Shown here in pieces: positions 9,491-18,110 of a stretch of 64,000 nucleotides of DNA. Origin of the DNA: Spongiihabitans sp963422685 (GTDB lineage Bacteria > Pseudomonadota > Gammaproteobacteria > Arenicellales > Poriferihabitantaceae); the NCBI GenBank assembly GCA_963422685.1, contig OY730442.1:620001-684000 (forward strand). The letters run 5' to 3'. The notes below the pieces were generated by a model. That model saw only the letters and a list, made by a program, of their open reading frames with translations. It had not been told where the DNA came from and did no database searches. A program made the position numbers and the translations under genes. Positions within the stretch are counted from its first letter, which is position 1. The number at the start of each line of letters is the position of its first letter.

Positions 9491-10645
9491 TCAGCGCATC
9501 CGCTTTGGGATGTAACGGCAGTACCAGGACGCGGCTGTCATCCACACCGATGCGCTGAAAAACACAATGGGCAATGCGAAGAAATTCAATAACACCGCGT
9601 ACAAACCCGGCGTTGCCAATTGCCCGAAGTCGCGGTAGGTGGCGAATACCGCGGTCATTTCGGACCGTTCCCGGCCACGCACGGCGCGATAGAACAGTAC
9701 GTTGCCCATGCCATCCAGCATGGTTGCACCCAGCGCACAGATTACCAGCAGGACTGAGGCGATCATGGGCGTTGCGGTATAAATGTAAACCAGCAGCGAC
9801 AACGCGCCGGTAGCGGCAAAACCGGATTTCAGCAATCGTCTGACGCCGTATTGCCTGCCGACCCATCCCCAGAAAGGCACGGTCAGGGTCCAGGCCGTAC
9901 CCAAAGATACAATTGCTGCACCGAACAGGTCCCCCAGACCGGATTGGGCTGCGTAAATCGGGACGTAAATAACAAACATGGTCCACCAGCAGGAACGCGC
10001 CAGAACCAGCCCGTAGGCCAGTCTTAACCGGGGCTGGCTGATGAATCGTTGCAGGTATTGAACCGGATTGACGCCGTGCGACGCGGATTTTGGGATCTGG
10101 TCGCGGTGCATTCCAAGCATACGGAAATAGCCAATCGACAGAATCGCGAACAGGGCGCTCAGGGCAAAAGGCAGGTTATGCGCCAATCGCTCTTCCAGAA
10201 ATACGCCGACAAAGGGCCCAATGGTCAATGCCAGCACGGTTGAAAATATGCGTAATGGTTCAAATCGGGTAAGCTGCCGTCTGGGAATGCGGGCCAATAC
10301 GTAAAGCGTGAGCGATACTTCCACGGCGGCGATGGAAAAGGTGTGAAAAAACAAACCGATGGAAAAATACAGCGGGCGCTCAAGTGACAGCAATACCGCA
10401 GATACCAGCATCGCCGCACTGCCGGCCAGAAATGACTGGTAGTTGCCGATTACTTGAATGACGATGGGCATCCCCAGCGCGGCCAGAATGCCGCCCACAC
10501 TAACGGCGAAAAACAGGGTGCTGGTACGCTGGGCATCGCCCAGCAATGACAGCGCCTGCAATGGGATCACCGAAAGGAGAATCCCTCTTGACAGAGTTTG
10601 TACGAAGAATAATCCGGCAAATTTTATGCTGCTGTGTACGGTCAA
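9491..10645 (-). CDS. MFS transporter
   Basis: A 384-residue protein with about 11-12 hydrophobic segments in two halves, a cytoplasmic basic loop between helices 2 and 3, and another (RMLGMHRDQIPKS) between the halves. This is the layout of drug/metabolite major facilitator transporters. It converges on the desaturase gene, with 133 bases between the stops. Upstream of its start lies a 24-bp tandem repeat. Substrate cannot be inferred. Confidence 0.85.
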   Translation of the reverse strand: MTVHSSIKFAGLFFVQTLSRGILLSVIPLQALSLLGDAQRTSTLFFAVSVGGILAALGMPIVIQVIGNYQSFLAGSAAMLVSAVLLSLERPLYFSIGLFFHTFSIAAVEVSLTLYVLARIPRRQLTRFEPLRIFSTVLALTIGPFVGVFLEERLAHNLPFALSALFAILSIGYFRMLGMHRDQIPKSASHGVNPVQYLQRFISQPRLRLAYGLVLARSCWWTMFVIYVPIYAAQSGLGDLFGAAIVSLGTAWTLTVPFWGWVGRQYGVRRLLKSGFAATGALSLLVYIYTATPMIASVLLVICALGATMLDGMGNVLFYRAVRGRERSEMTAVFATYRDFGQLATPGLYAVLLNFFALPIVFFSASVWMTAASWYCRYIPKRMR

Positions 10646-10703
10646 GATTGAAGTTCCCGGTTTTGGGTTTGCGGGCCATGTCCGGAATCCTGACTAGAGG
10701 ATT

Positions 10704-10766
10704 GCGAAAGATGGGGCGTAATGTTGTGCGAAAGATGGGGCGTAATGTTGTACGAAAGATGATGCG
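10704..10766. repeat. 24-bp tandem repeat, 2.6 copies
   Basis: The unit GCGAAAGATGGGGCGTAATG plus TTGT occurs twice perfectly (10704-10727, 10728-10751) and continues as a degenerate third copy to 10766. It lies between the MFS start and the next plus-strand gene, where the MFS promoter would be. Slippage expansion is the simplest origin. Confidence 0.85.
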
Positions 10767-10901
10767 CTATTTTATAGCGCTGGAAGAAAAAGCAAATGCG
10801 CGTTTGACTATGTCAACACGGGGAAATACCGTCCTGAATCGTCCTGGGTCGGCGTAGTGTGGCGATTTCCCCTTAAATCCGTTTTGAAGACAGGGGTTTT
10901 C

Positions 10902-11408
10902 ATGCGCACACCTGACTCGCTGCAAGCCGTCCCGAATCCCACTTTCGGGTCCTCCAGCGGCATTGCACTGCCGTCCGCCGCGGCTGGTTTTCGACCAGGC
11001 CGCTACATCATGGATGCCGTGGGTGGCGTGGTGCACATCTTTGGTTGCGGTGCCGGCCAGCCCGGCAGTAACTCCAGGGCAGGGCGATCATTATCCGAGG
11101 ACGATTACAACCGTGCGTTTTGTGCATCGGTAGGTGGTCGTACCGAGGTACGGCATGAGTATGAGTATCCGGGTGGTCGCAGTTACGTCAAGGTAGATTG
11201 TGAGACGGATACGCACGTGTATGAGGGTGGGTTACACAAGCGCAGCAGCCTGGACAGCGTGCAGCAGGCGTTGTTTTTCAGCCACTTAACCGGCAAGCGG
11301 CCAGTAGTAGTAATTTACGACACAGATGGTCAGGTGGGGCGTTTTGAGTATCGGATTGAGGCGGCGTGTGATAGGGTGGGGGTTGGGTATATTACATTAA
11401 CAATTTAA
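10902..11408 (+). CDS. Hypothetical protein with a possible PD-(D/E)XK-like core
   Basis: 168 residues from the ATG at 10902, preceded by GGGG at good distance; the frame is open 45 bases further upstream but without a better site. The C-terminal half reads YVKVDCETDTHVYEGGLHKR, then SLDSVQQALFFSHLTGKRPVVVIY. This order of Asp, Glu, Lys and a helix with Q-A followed by a hydrophobic strand is that of small restriction-endonuclease-like proteins seen in mobile regions. No full family assignment is possible. Only 14 bases separate it from the lipoprotein gene downstream, so the two may be co-transcribed. Confidence 0.55.
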   Translation: MRTPDSLQAVPNPTFGSSSGIALPSAAAGFRPGRYIMDAVGGVVHIFGCGAGQPGSNSRAGRSLSEDDYNRAFCASVGGRTEVRHEYEYPGGRSYVKVDCETDTHVYEGGLHKRSSLDSVQQALFFSHLTGKRPVVVIYDTDGQVGRFEYRIEAACDRVGVGYITLTI

Positions 11409-11422
11409 TTTTGGAGGTGCAG

Positions 11423-11755
11423 ATGAGATCTATAAAGACACTGATTGTGGCTGTTTGTCTAGTCGCTCTATCTGGTTGCGGCGGCGGTGGTGATTCCAGT
11501 TCGGGTGGTGGGGCGGCTTGCTCCCCGGCGAGTATTGCCGGGCAGTGGCGTGTAACGAGCAATATTGCCGGCGCAAAGATTATACAAACGATTAGACTAG
11601 CCGCAGGCGACATTACCCTAAACGGTACCCGTTTTGATGCGACTGATTTGTCTGGCGTGCGATGGCAGGGCGAGGTTGCTATGAATTGTCGGTCGGCCTC
11701 AGGTACGTTGGTATATCGCGGTAGCGCGGGCACTTTTGTCGCGATAAAGTTATGA
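11423..11755 (+). CDS. Small putative lipoprotein
   Basis: 110 residues from the ATG at 11423, which has an excellent TGGAGG ribosome site six bases upstream; an in-frame TTG at 11411 lies within that site and is unlikely to be used. The N-terminus is a lipoprotein signal (KTLIVAVCLVALSGCGGGG) with lipobox LSGC, followed by a Gly/Ser linker. The remainder forms a short domain (SIAGQWRVTSNIAGAK) of unknown function. A terminator follows directly. Confidence 0.7.
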   Translation: MRSIKTLIVAVCLVALSGCGGGGDSSSGGGAACSPASIAGQWRVTSNIAGAKIIQTIRLAAGDITLNGTRFDATDLSGVRWQGEVAMNCRSASGTLVYRGSAGTFVAIKL

Positions 11756-11781
11756 CTGTCTGGGCTATTGCCATTGGCGCG

Positions 11782-11812
11782 AACCCCGCACTAACCATGC
11801 GGGGTTCTTTGT
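11782..11812 (+). terminator. Rho-independent terminator after the lipoprotein gene
   Basis: The arms AACCCCGCA (11782-11790) and TGCGGGGTT (11798-11806) form a perfect 9-bp stem with a 7-base loop, followed by CTTT. It ends the unit of the two small genes upstream. Confidence 0.8.
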
Positions 11813-11944
11813 GTCGAAAAATAATTTAGATTAATCTGAAAATGGCGCGGTTTGCGATCATCTAAAAGCGCTATCAAGAATTTGTCGGTGCAGGATATAC
11901 GCATTTCAATATCCGGGACTAAGCCAATCCAGCAAATTAATACA

Positions 11945-12175
11945 ATGCCCGCGCTCATTAAACCCCGCCGCAAAAATAAACCGGGCGCCGGGCGGCCGAA
12001 AGTCGCCGAGTCGCAGCAAGGCATCAATGTCTCGCTGCGAGTGCCGCGTTGGCTCCTGACCAGCCTGGACGCCCTCTCGGGCCGCCGCACTACCCTGAGC
12101 ATCGATGCAATCAGATCGCATTACGACTTATCCCCGCCCGGTCCGAATCCTGACTCCAAGCCCCCCGAAAAATAG
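11945..12175 (+). CDS. Small basic protein, possible DNA-binding
   Basis: 76 residues from the ATG at 11945; the frame is open to 11852 only through a TTG and the upstream residues look non-coding. The N-terminus is very basic (PRRKNKPGAGRPK), followed by GINVSLRVPRWLLTSLDALSGRR, a strand-helix-helix pattern reminiscent of ribbon-helix-helix repressors. A perfect inverted repeat immediately follows the stop. Real coding status is likely but unproven. Confidence 0.4.
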   Translation: MPALIKPRRKNKPGAGRPKVAESQQGINVSLRVPRWLLTSLDALSGRRTTLSIDAIRSHYDLSPPGPNPDSKPPEK

Positions 12176-12200
12176 TGACACGGCGTAACTAACCGTGTCA
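12176..12200. repeat. Inverted repeat TGACACGG/CCGTGTCA
   Basis: A perfect 8-bp stem with a 9-base loop directly after the stop of the small basic gene and ~220 bases before the restriction gene. No T run follows, so it is either a weak terminator or a protein-binding site at the left edge of the defence island. Confidence 0.5.
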
Positions 12201-12422
12201 CGTTCTGACCGGGATTATATGTCTGCTGAGCGATTTTAAACCGGCGCTTCCATGCAATCCTGGAAACCAGGGTTTATTGCCGGCCTGAATGATCGCTGTT
12301 TTTATTGGCCTGCATTATTCCGGTGCGGCGGGTTTGTAAGGCGGTGGGCCAGGCTGGTGGTGTGCGCTGATGGAAAAATGTTTTATCGGGCGGTTGCCGG
12401 GCGGGTGCATTATAATCCGCGC

Positions 12423-15038
12423 ATGGAAAACTTATCGCTGTTCGCCAGACTTGCCAGGGACGTGGCCGATTGGCGCAAAGCAGGCTACGTCAGCGCCGGG
12501 TACCCACTTATCGGCGAAATTCTTTCTTTTCAAACCAGAACCCAGGCGGGCAGCGCCACTTTACAGTATCTGCGCGAACCGCAGTTTTTCGCGCTGGAAG
12601 TTTACTGGTATGTGCGGCTTGTCTTGCAAACGCCGCATGTCATTGACCTCTACAGGCATTACTTTGGCAGCGATAAGAAGGATTTTTTCGATGCGCTCGG
12701 CGTTTCCATCTCCCGGGACGCGCTGGCATTTGCCGAAATTGACGACGTGATCGAAAGAATCAGAACCAATGAACAGTTCGTCAGGGACAAGAAAATCCAG
12801 GCCCTGCATGAGGCCGCCGCCTTAGCTTATCCGAGCTACATCCTGGCGCTGGCCATGGGCGCCGGCAAGACGGTTTTGATCGGCACCATTGTCGCCACCG
12901 AATTTGCGCTGTCGCTGCGTTATCCGCACGGCAATTTTATGAAAAACGCGCTGGTGTTCGCGCCTGGCACGACGATTATTGAATCGCTGCGCGAGCTTGC
13001 CGGGATGCCGTTTGAGCAAATCCTGCCGCCGGATTTATGCCGCGACTTTCTCGCCAATCTGAAGATTGAATACCCGGGGAACGGCAAGGATATATCCGTC
13101 CAAAGCGCAAGCGCCTATAACCTGATTGTGACCAACACCGAAAAGATCAGCCTGCGCGTCAAGCGACGAGCAAATCAGCAGCAGGAAGTCTTTGACCGCA
13201 AGGAAGTAGAAGCAAATTTGCGGCTGCAAAAGATTGCCGGCCTGCCCAGTCTCGGCGTCTTTTCTGATGAAGCGCATCATACTTACGGCAACACCTTTGC
13301 GAAGTTAAAGCGCGTGCGCGAGACGATTAACTATATCCATCAGGCAACCACAATTGTGGCCGTGGTCAACACCACCGGAACCCCGTATTACAAAAGGCAG
13401 CCGCTGAAAGAGGTCATCGTCTGGTATGGGCTGGCGGACGGCATCCGGGACAATATCCTCAAACACCTGCGAGACGGCATTCATCAATACGACATCGGCG
13501 CACAGTCGGAGGAGGAAGTGTTTAACGACATTATCAGGGAGTTTTTTACCCACTACGGCAACGTTGCAATGCCCGATGGCGCCCAGGCGAAGATCGCCTT
13601 TTATTTCAAAACGCAGGAACATCTGGACGCCTCGCGGCGTTTGATTGAACAGGCGATGACGGCGGCGGGCGAGAACGTTGCGCAGATTCTGATCAATACC
13701 CAGCAGTCAGGAAAAGCAGAAATTGACGAATTCAAACGGCTCAATAATCCCGCCAATCAGAAGCGCGTCATCCTGCTGATCGGCAAGGGCGTGGAAGGCT
13801 GGAACTGCCCGAGCCTGTTTGCCTGCGCATTGATAAAAGAGCAGACCACCAGCAACAACTATGTCCTACAAGCGGCGACCCGATGCCTGCGGCAGGTGCC
13901 GGGCAATGCGCATTCGGCCAGGATATTTCTGGATGCGGCCAATGCGCGCATTCTGGACAGGGAATTGCAGGATAACTTCGGCACCGACCTTGACCGGATC
14001 AGCGCCAGCGCGGCGGAAAAAGAAACCGTAACCCTGCGCATACTCAAAACTGAACTGCCAAAACTTGAGATCACCCGCACCCTTAAAAAAGTCATACGCA
14101 AAGCCAGGCCGAATGAAAGCATAACCCTGCATAAACCCAAAGCGCAAGCACTGCCCGCCGCGCTGCGCCACGTCCTCACAGCGGATTTCAGCGGCCCCGG
14201 CGAGATATTGATGCCAACCGGCGAAACCACGGCATTGCCGGCAGGCGAGCGCGTTACGGATTGTCACACCGCCGCCTGGAAGATCTCCCGGCGCTATCAC
14301 CGGCCAGTGATGACGATTTTGCAAACGCTGAGGAATCTTTATCCACAAGGTGAGGTGCCGAGCAGTCACCTGTACGACCTGTTTCAGCAAATTGAACAAC
14401 AACAGGCGAATTACACAACGATTGCGGAGAAAGTCACCGAGGCGCTGGCCTTGATTCGGCTGCGCGATGAAAACGGCGCGGAGGTTTTTGAAAAGGATAA
14501 AGACAATCATTATGTCCATCGCTTGCGGATTTTGAAGCGGACCCATGAGCACATGATTGCCAACGACCTGCTCGCCGAACAAGGCGCATATGAAGACAGG
14601 CATGATTTGAGCTTTCACTACACGCCCTACAATTTTGACAGCCAGCCGGAGCGTTCCTTCTTTCGGCAAATCCTGGCAAGTCTCAATACCAATTCAGATG
14701 AAGTGGAAACGTTCCTGTTCACCGGCGGGCTGACCGACCCAAAGAAAACCGATTTTCATTTTGAATACCTCGGCGAGGACAAGCGCTATCACCGCTACTT
14801 CCCCGACTTTGTGATGGTGAAAAAGACGGGCGAGTTTTATATTATCGAGGTCAAGGCCGAAAGCGAGCGCGGTGACAAGACGGTGGAGGCGAAGCGAAAG
14901 GCAGTTGAGCGGTTGCAGAAAATGCAGCGGGATAAGTTCAGGTATCACGTTGTTTATGCGGGAGCGTCCACTATAAATAATGATAAACTCAAGCCGGTTT
15001 GGGATTGGGTGAGGTATGATTGGACAGATAGCAGGTAA
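12423..15038 (+). CDS. Type III-like restriction enzyme Res subunit (DEAD/DEAH helicase-nuclease)
   Basis: 871 residues from the ATG at 12423 (MENLSLFARLARDVADWR, the usual family start); the open frame extends to 12252 but that part looks unrelated. It has Walker A AMGAGKTVLIG (~142-152), the DEAH box VFSDEAHHTYG (~279-289), helicase motif VI LQAATRCLRQVPG (~479-491) and a C-terminal PD-(D/E)XK nuclease core RYFPDFVMV followed by EFYIIEVKAE (~800). The enzyme should translocate on and cut DNA with a Mod partner; the only intact Mod lies 8.4 kb downstream at 23481-25394. Its last ~45 codons (VERLQKMQRDKFRYHVVY to WDWVRYD) recur as decayed copies at three places further right. A protease-like gene follows after 6 bases. 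Confidence 0.92.
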   Translation: MENLSLFARLARDVADWRKAGYVSAGYPLIGEILSFQTRTQAGSATLQYLREPQFFALEVYWYVRLVLQTPHVIDLYRHYFGSDKKDFFDALGVSISRDALAFAEIDDVIERIRTNEQFVRDKKIQALHEAAALAYPSYILALAMGAGKTVLIGTIVATEFALSLRYPHGNFMKNALVFAPGTTIIESLRELAGMPFEQILPPDLCRDFLANLKIEYPGNGKDISVQSASAYNLIVTNTEKISLRVKRRANQQQEVFDRKEVEANLRLQKIAGLPSLGVFSDEAHHTYGNTFAKLKRVRETINYIHQATTIVAVVNTTGTPYYKRQPLKEVIVWYGLADGIRDNILKHLRDGIHQYDIGAQSEEEVFNDIIREFFTHYGNVAMPDGAQAKIAFYFKTQEHLDASRRLIEQAMTAAGENVAQILINTQQSGKAEIDEFKRLNNPANQKRVILLIGKGVEGWNCPSLFACALIKEQTTSNNYVLQAATRCLRQVPGNAHSARIFLDAANARILDRELQDNFGTDLDRISASAAEKETVTLRILKTELPKLEITRTLKKVIRKARPNESITLHKPKAQALPAALRHVLTADFSGPGEILMPTGETTALPAGERVTDCHTAAWKISRRYHRPVMTILQTLRNLYPQGEVPSSHLYDLFQQIEQQQANYTTIAEKVTEALALIRLRDENGAEVFEKDKDNHYVHRLRILKRTHEHMIANDLLAEQGAYEDRHDLSFHYTPYNFDSQPERSFFRQILASLNTNSDEVETFLFTGGLTDPKKTDFHFEYLGEDKRYHRYFPDFVMVKKTGEFYIIEVKAESERGDKTVEAKRKAVERLQKMQRDKFRYHVVYAGASTINNDKLKPVWDWVRYDWTDSR

Positions 15039-15044
15039 CCACCT

Positions 15045-15896
15045 ATGAGACCACTTGACGACTACATAAAAGAACAACTGAACCGCCATATCATAGGAAT
15101 CGGCGAGCAATTGGGCGATGTCGATACAATGTCTATATACGCCCTCCTTGTGCCACCCGTTGACGTGGTAGTAAGAAATGCCATCGAGATGAACCGCGAC
15201 AAGAAGAGCAAGTTAGCAATTATTCTACAAACACCGGGAGGCGTGGTGGAAGTTGTTGAAAGAATAGTCGGGATAATAAGGAATTTTTATAAAGAAGTCA
15301 TAGTTATTGTGCCAAATCAGGCCATGTCGGCGGGAACCGTCTTGGCGTTGAGCGCAGACCGGATAATGATGGATTATTTTTCGCGGCTTGGACCCATTGA
15401 CCCACAGATTTTCAAAGAAGACAGACTTGTCCCGGCGGTGTCTTATTTGAAGCAATATGAAAAGCTAAATCAAAAAGCCGTTGCAGGCGATCTGACTACG
15501 GTTGAATATGCAATGCTTCAGCAATTTGATGTAGGTGAGATGTATCAATTTGAACAGGCACGCGACCTTTCAATAGAGCTTCTAAAAAAATGGCTGTCGC
15601 AGTATAAATTTAAAGACTGGGTGATTACAGAGGGAAAAAAAGACGAGGTTACACCAGAAATGAAAGAAAAACGGGCTGAAGAAATCGCTAAGATATTAAA
15701 TGATACTGACAGATGGCATTCACATGCACGAGGCATTAGCATCTCGACCCTAAGAGATGAATTAAATCTAAAGATTGAGGACTATTCAGAAAACAAAGAA
15801 TTAAGCAAAGCGATAAGAGATTATGTAGAACTTTTACTTGACTATTTAAATCGGGAGAAGTTAGCTCCTTTTGTCCACACTAAAGAGTATTTTTAA
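15045..15896 (+). CDS. SDH/ClpP-fold serine protease-like protein (SppA/SDH_sah type)
   Basis: The 283-residue protein resembles the serine dehydrogenase proteinase (SDH_sah) branch of the Clp/crotonase fold. It has LQTPGGVVE (~62-70) as oxyanion loop, the nucleophile Ser95 in NQAMSAGTVLAL, and FSRLGPIDPQ after it. There is no signal peptide or membrane anchor, so it is cytoplasmic. It starts 6 bases after the Res stop and should share its transcript. Family members are recurrent in defence islands, but their target is not known; a regulated suicide or effector protease is a guess. Confidence 0.8.
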   Translation: MRPLDDYIKEQLNRHIIGIGEQLGDVDTMSIYALLVPPVDVVVRNAIEMNRDKKSKLAIILQTPGGVVEVVERIVGIIRNFYKEVIVIVPNQAMSAGTVLALSADRIMMDYFSRLGPIDPQIFKEDRLVPAVSYLKQYEKLNQKAVAGDLTTVEYAMLQQFDVGEMYQFEQARDLSIELLKKWLSQYKFKDWVITEGKKDEVTPEMKEKRAEEIAKILNDTDRWHSHARGISISTLRDELNLKIEDYSENKELSKAIRDYVELLLDYLNREKLAPFVHTKEYF

Positions 15897-15916
15897 TTAG
15901 CTCAGGAGGTGAGTCT

Positions 15917-16132
15917 ATGAGAACTAATAATAGAATGGCCAAGGATATTTTAGAGAAAAATCCGAAGGTTTGTAAATCAGTTGTGAAAGAATACCAAGAG
16001 CTAGAAAAGAGTTTGGAAAAACTGAAAGCAAATAAACCTAAGCGTGGTGCGCGCTATACGCTATCTCCGCCCTTTGGAAACATATTAAACCTTCCCTACA
16101 AGCAGATGCAGAGTAAAGATCAAACCGGTTAA
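15917..16132 (+). CDS. Small hypothetical protein, coiled-coil-like
   Basis: 71 residues with a very strong ribosome site (AGGAGGTGA) seven bases before the ATG. The N-terminal half is a charged helix (KDILEKNPKVCKSVVKEYQELEK) and the C-terminus is basic and Pro-rich. It lies 20 bases after the protease-like gene and 18 before the DUF488 gene, inside an apparent four-gene operon. No family recognised; an accessory or antitoxin-like role is possible. Confidence 0.6.
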   Translation: MRTNNRMAKDILEKNPKVCKSVVKEYQELEKSLEKLKANKPKRGARYTLSPPFGNILNLPYKQMQSKDQTG

Positions 16133-16150
16133 GGGCTGGGCAAAGGCTTT

Positions 16151-17077
16151 GTGAAAAAACAAGCCACATCAAAACTCCCTGTATTTATGTACTACCGCCG
16201 CCGTATCCTGCTGGCCGTTTTACACCGTGCCGGAGGACGGATGGAAAAACTTCGTTTACAAAAGCTGCTTTTCTTATTTGCTCAGGGACAGGATAAACCG
16301 GCTTATCATTTTCTACCTTACAAATACGGCTGTTATTCATTCCAGGCCGCCGAGGACGCGAGAATTCTTGCCGGTCATTATGCAATGCTGATAGAAAAAG
16401 AACACCAGTATCTGCTGAATAATGGAAAAGTTACAGAAGAGCATCTTTCACTGAAAGACGAGGACTGCGACCGGCTTGATATTCTGTTTGGAGAATATGA
16501 GCACCTTAATAAAAACGAATTGATTTATCGGGTTTATGAGCAATATCCGCGCTATGCCGTCAACAGTGAACTGCTAAACCAGCCGCATCTTTATTCCTTG
16601 CGCGGTGCGATAGAACAAAAAAGAAAGAAATTCAGCCCCAGCCGTCGTGCGCTTTTTACCATAGGCTATGAGGGTAAAAGCATAGAGCACTATGTGAATT
16701 GTTTGATAGAAAATGGAATCGCTATGTTGATAGACGTCAGGCATAACCCGTTCAGCATGAAATATGGATTTTCCAAAAAACAGCTTCGGCATATTACCGG
16801 CGAGTGCAAAATAGACTATTGCCATATACCGGAACTCGGTATTGAAGGAACCGCCCGTAAACATCTTGTCTCTACCGGGGAATATAGACATCTGTTCGCA
16901 AATTACCGTGCTTCCCTTCCTGAAAAAACCAAGGCACTGCAACGCATTCAAGCCATGTTGGATAAGCATAAACGAGTGGCACTCACCTGTTTTGAAAAAG
17001 ATCATTTATGCTGCCACCGCAACGCCCTGGCTGAGGTTATTAGTGCGCAGAGTGGTTTAATGGTAAGGAATTTGTAA
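16151..17077 (+). CDS. Panacea-like N-terminal domain fused to DUF488
   Basis: 308 residues starting at GTG 16151. Residues ~15-115 resemble the Panacea/SocA-like antitoxin domain (EKLRLQKLLFLFAQ, YHFLPYKYGCYSFQ). Residues ~170-308 are a DUF488 domain with its hallmarks TIGYEGKSIEHYV, LIDVRHNPFS and the Cys/His end LTCFEKDHLCCHRN. The stop overlaps the next gene's start by one base (TAATG), so the two are coupled. DUF488 is suspected of acting on nucleic acids or modified bases, but no activity is proven here. The final codons and the junction to the next gene reappear as a relic at 22375. Confidence 0.8.
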   Translation: MKKQATSKLPVFMYYRRRILLAVLHRAGGRMEKLRLQKLLFLFAQGQDKPAYHFLPYKYGCYSFQAAEDARILAGHYAMLIEKEHQYLLNNGKVTEEHLSLKDEDCDRLDILFGEYEHLNKNELIYRVYEQYPRYAVNSELLNQPHLYSLRGAIEQKRKKFSPSRRALFTIGYEGKSIEHYVNCLIENGIAMLIDVRHNPFSMKYGFSKKQLRHITGECKIDYCHIPELGIEGTARKHLVSTGEYRHLFANYRASLPEKTKALQRIQAMLDKHKRVALTCFEKDHLCCHRNALAEVISAQSGLMVRNL

Positions 17078-17886
17078 TGGTGCGAGCGATCAAGAGAGTA
17101 TTGGTAGTCGTAAAAACCTACCCGAATTTGTCTGTTAAGTACGATGAATTGGTTTGCACCGCTGGAATTCTGGAGGATGGTTCCTGGGTTCGCCTTTACC
17201 CTATACCCTTTCGGCGGATGGATTATGAAAAACAATACAAGAAATACGACTGGATAGAAATTGAAGTTGAGCGGCGCAATCAGGACATGCGTCCAGAGAG
17301 TTTTATACCCAATATGGAAACTTTGAAGATCGGTGCACATCTGGACACCAGAGACAACTGGGGCAAGAGAAAGCGATATGTTTTGCAGAATGTTTATAGG
17401 GATATGGGTGAACTCATCAGTCTGGCCCATCAAAATAAGTTATCTTTGGCCGTATTTAAACCTGAAAAAGTTATACGCTTTGATGATAAAGAAGTTTCCG
17501 AACAAGAACACCAAGAATATCAAAAAAAGATGGCAGAAATTTTAAATCAAAGAAAGCAGATGAAATTGATAGATGACGGTTTGAAGGATATTGAACCAGT
17601 TTCCAAACCCGATTATCGTTTTTATTATGAATTTGAAGACATAAACAGCAAAAAAAGCAAAATGATGATAGAGGACTGGGAGATACAGGCACTTTACAGG
17701 AACTGTTTACAGCGAAGACGTAATAAACAACAAGCTCTTGAGGATGTTCATAAAAAATACCGGGATGACTTTGCTCTCACCAAAGACTTGTATTTTATTC
17801 TGGGGACTACGCTGGAATTTCACAGGAGAAGGGCAAGAAATCCTTTTACGATTATTGGTACTTTTACGCCAAAAAAAAGAATCTAA
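17077..17886 (+). CDS. Uncharacterised protein paired with the DUF488 gene
   Basis: 269 residues, overlapping the DUF488 stop by one base. The N-terminal half is beta-rich (KRVLVVVKTYPNLS, ELVCTAGILEDGSWVRLYPI) and looks like a small barrel that could hold a ligand or nucleic acid. The C-terminal half is charged and helical. No catalytic motif was recognised. Its tight coupling to the DUF488 gene and position behind Res suggest a shared defence function. A relic carrying only its first ~12 codons exists at 22405. Confidence 0.7.
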   Translation: MVRAIKRVLVVVKTYPNLSVKYDELVCTAGILEDGSWVRLYPIPFRRMDYEKQYKKYDWIEIEVERRNQDMRPESFIPNMETLKIGAHLDTRDNWGKRKRYVLQNVYRDMGELISLAHQNKLSLAVFKPEKVIRFDDKEVSEQEHQEYQKKMAEILNQRKQMKLIDDGLKDIEPVSKPDYRFYYEFEDINSKKSKMMIEDWEIQALYRNCLQRRRNKQQALEDVHKKYRDDFALTKDLYFILGTTLEFHRRRARNPFTIIGTFTPKKRI

Positions 17887-17891
17887 TCAAT

Positions 17892-18110
17892 AATGATAAC
17901 CCCGAAGGCTGCCCAATTCCCCACTGGATTGACAAAGAACCGCTGGATACGATGCAAAATTCCCCGAGGGAGCTGGTAGAGACAGTTCATCAATCGCGGA
18001 AAATGCAACCAGATAAATTCAGATACAACATCGTTTATACTCCACCAGTGACTACAATAAGAACAGCAGTAATAAAGCCGATTTTGGATTGGGTAATGAA
18101 TGCGAAATGA
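17892..18110 (+). pseudogene. Relic fusing a Mod N-terminal piece to the Res C-terminal tail
   Basis: A 72-codon open frame without a plausible start. Its first part, CPIPHWIDKEPLD, matches RPMLHWVGKKPLD near the start of Mod (23481). It then continues as RKMQPDKFRYNIVYTPP and IKPILDWVMNAK, matching QKMQRDKFRYHVVY and LKPVWDWVRYD at the end of Res. This is what an internal deletion of a mod-res operon would leave. The TGA at 18108 overlaps the ATG of the next gene (ATGA), so the relic may still matter for translational coupling. Confidence 0.7.

Noticed and set aside
11852..11944. Upstream extension of the small basic gene to a TTG at 11852
   Set aside because: No ribosome site and the extra residues do not continue the basic domain; the ATG at 11945 is preferred.
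12252..12422. 57-codon N-terminal extension of the Res frame
   Set aside because: Cys/Trp-rich and unlike Res proteins, which start near ENLSLFARL; treated as non-coding.
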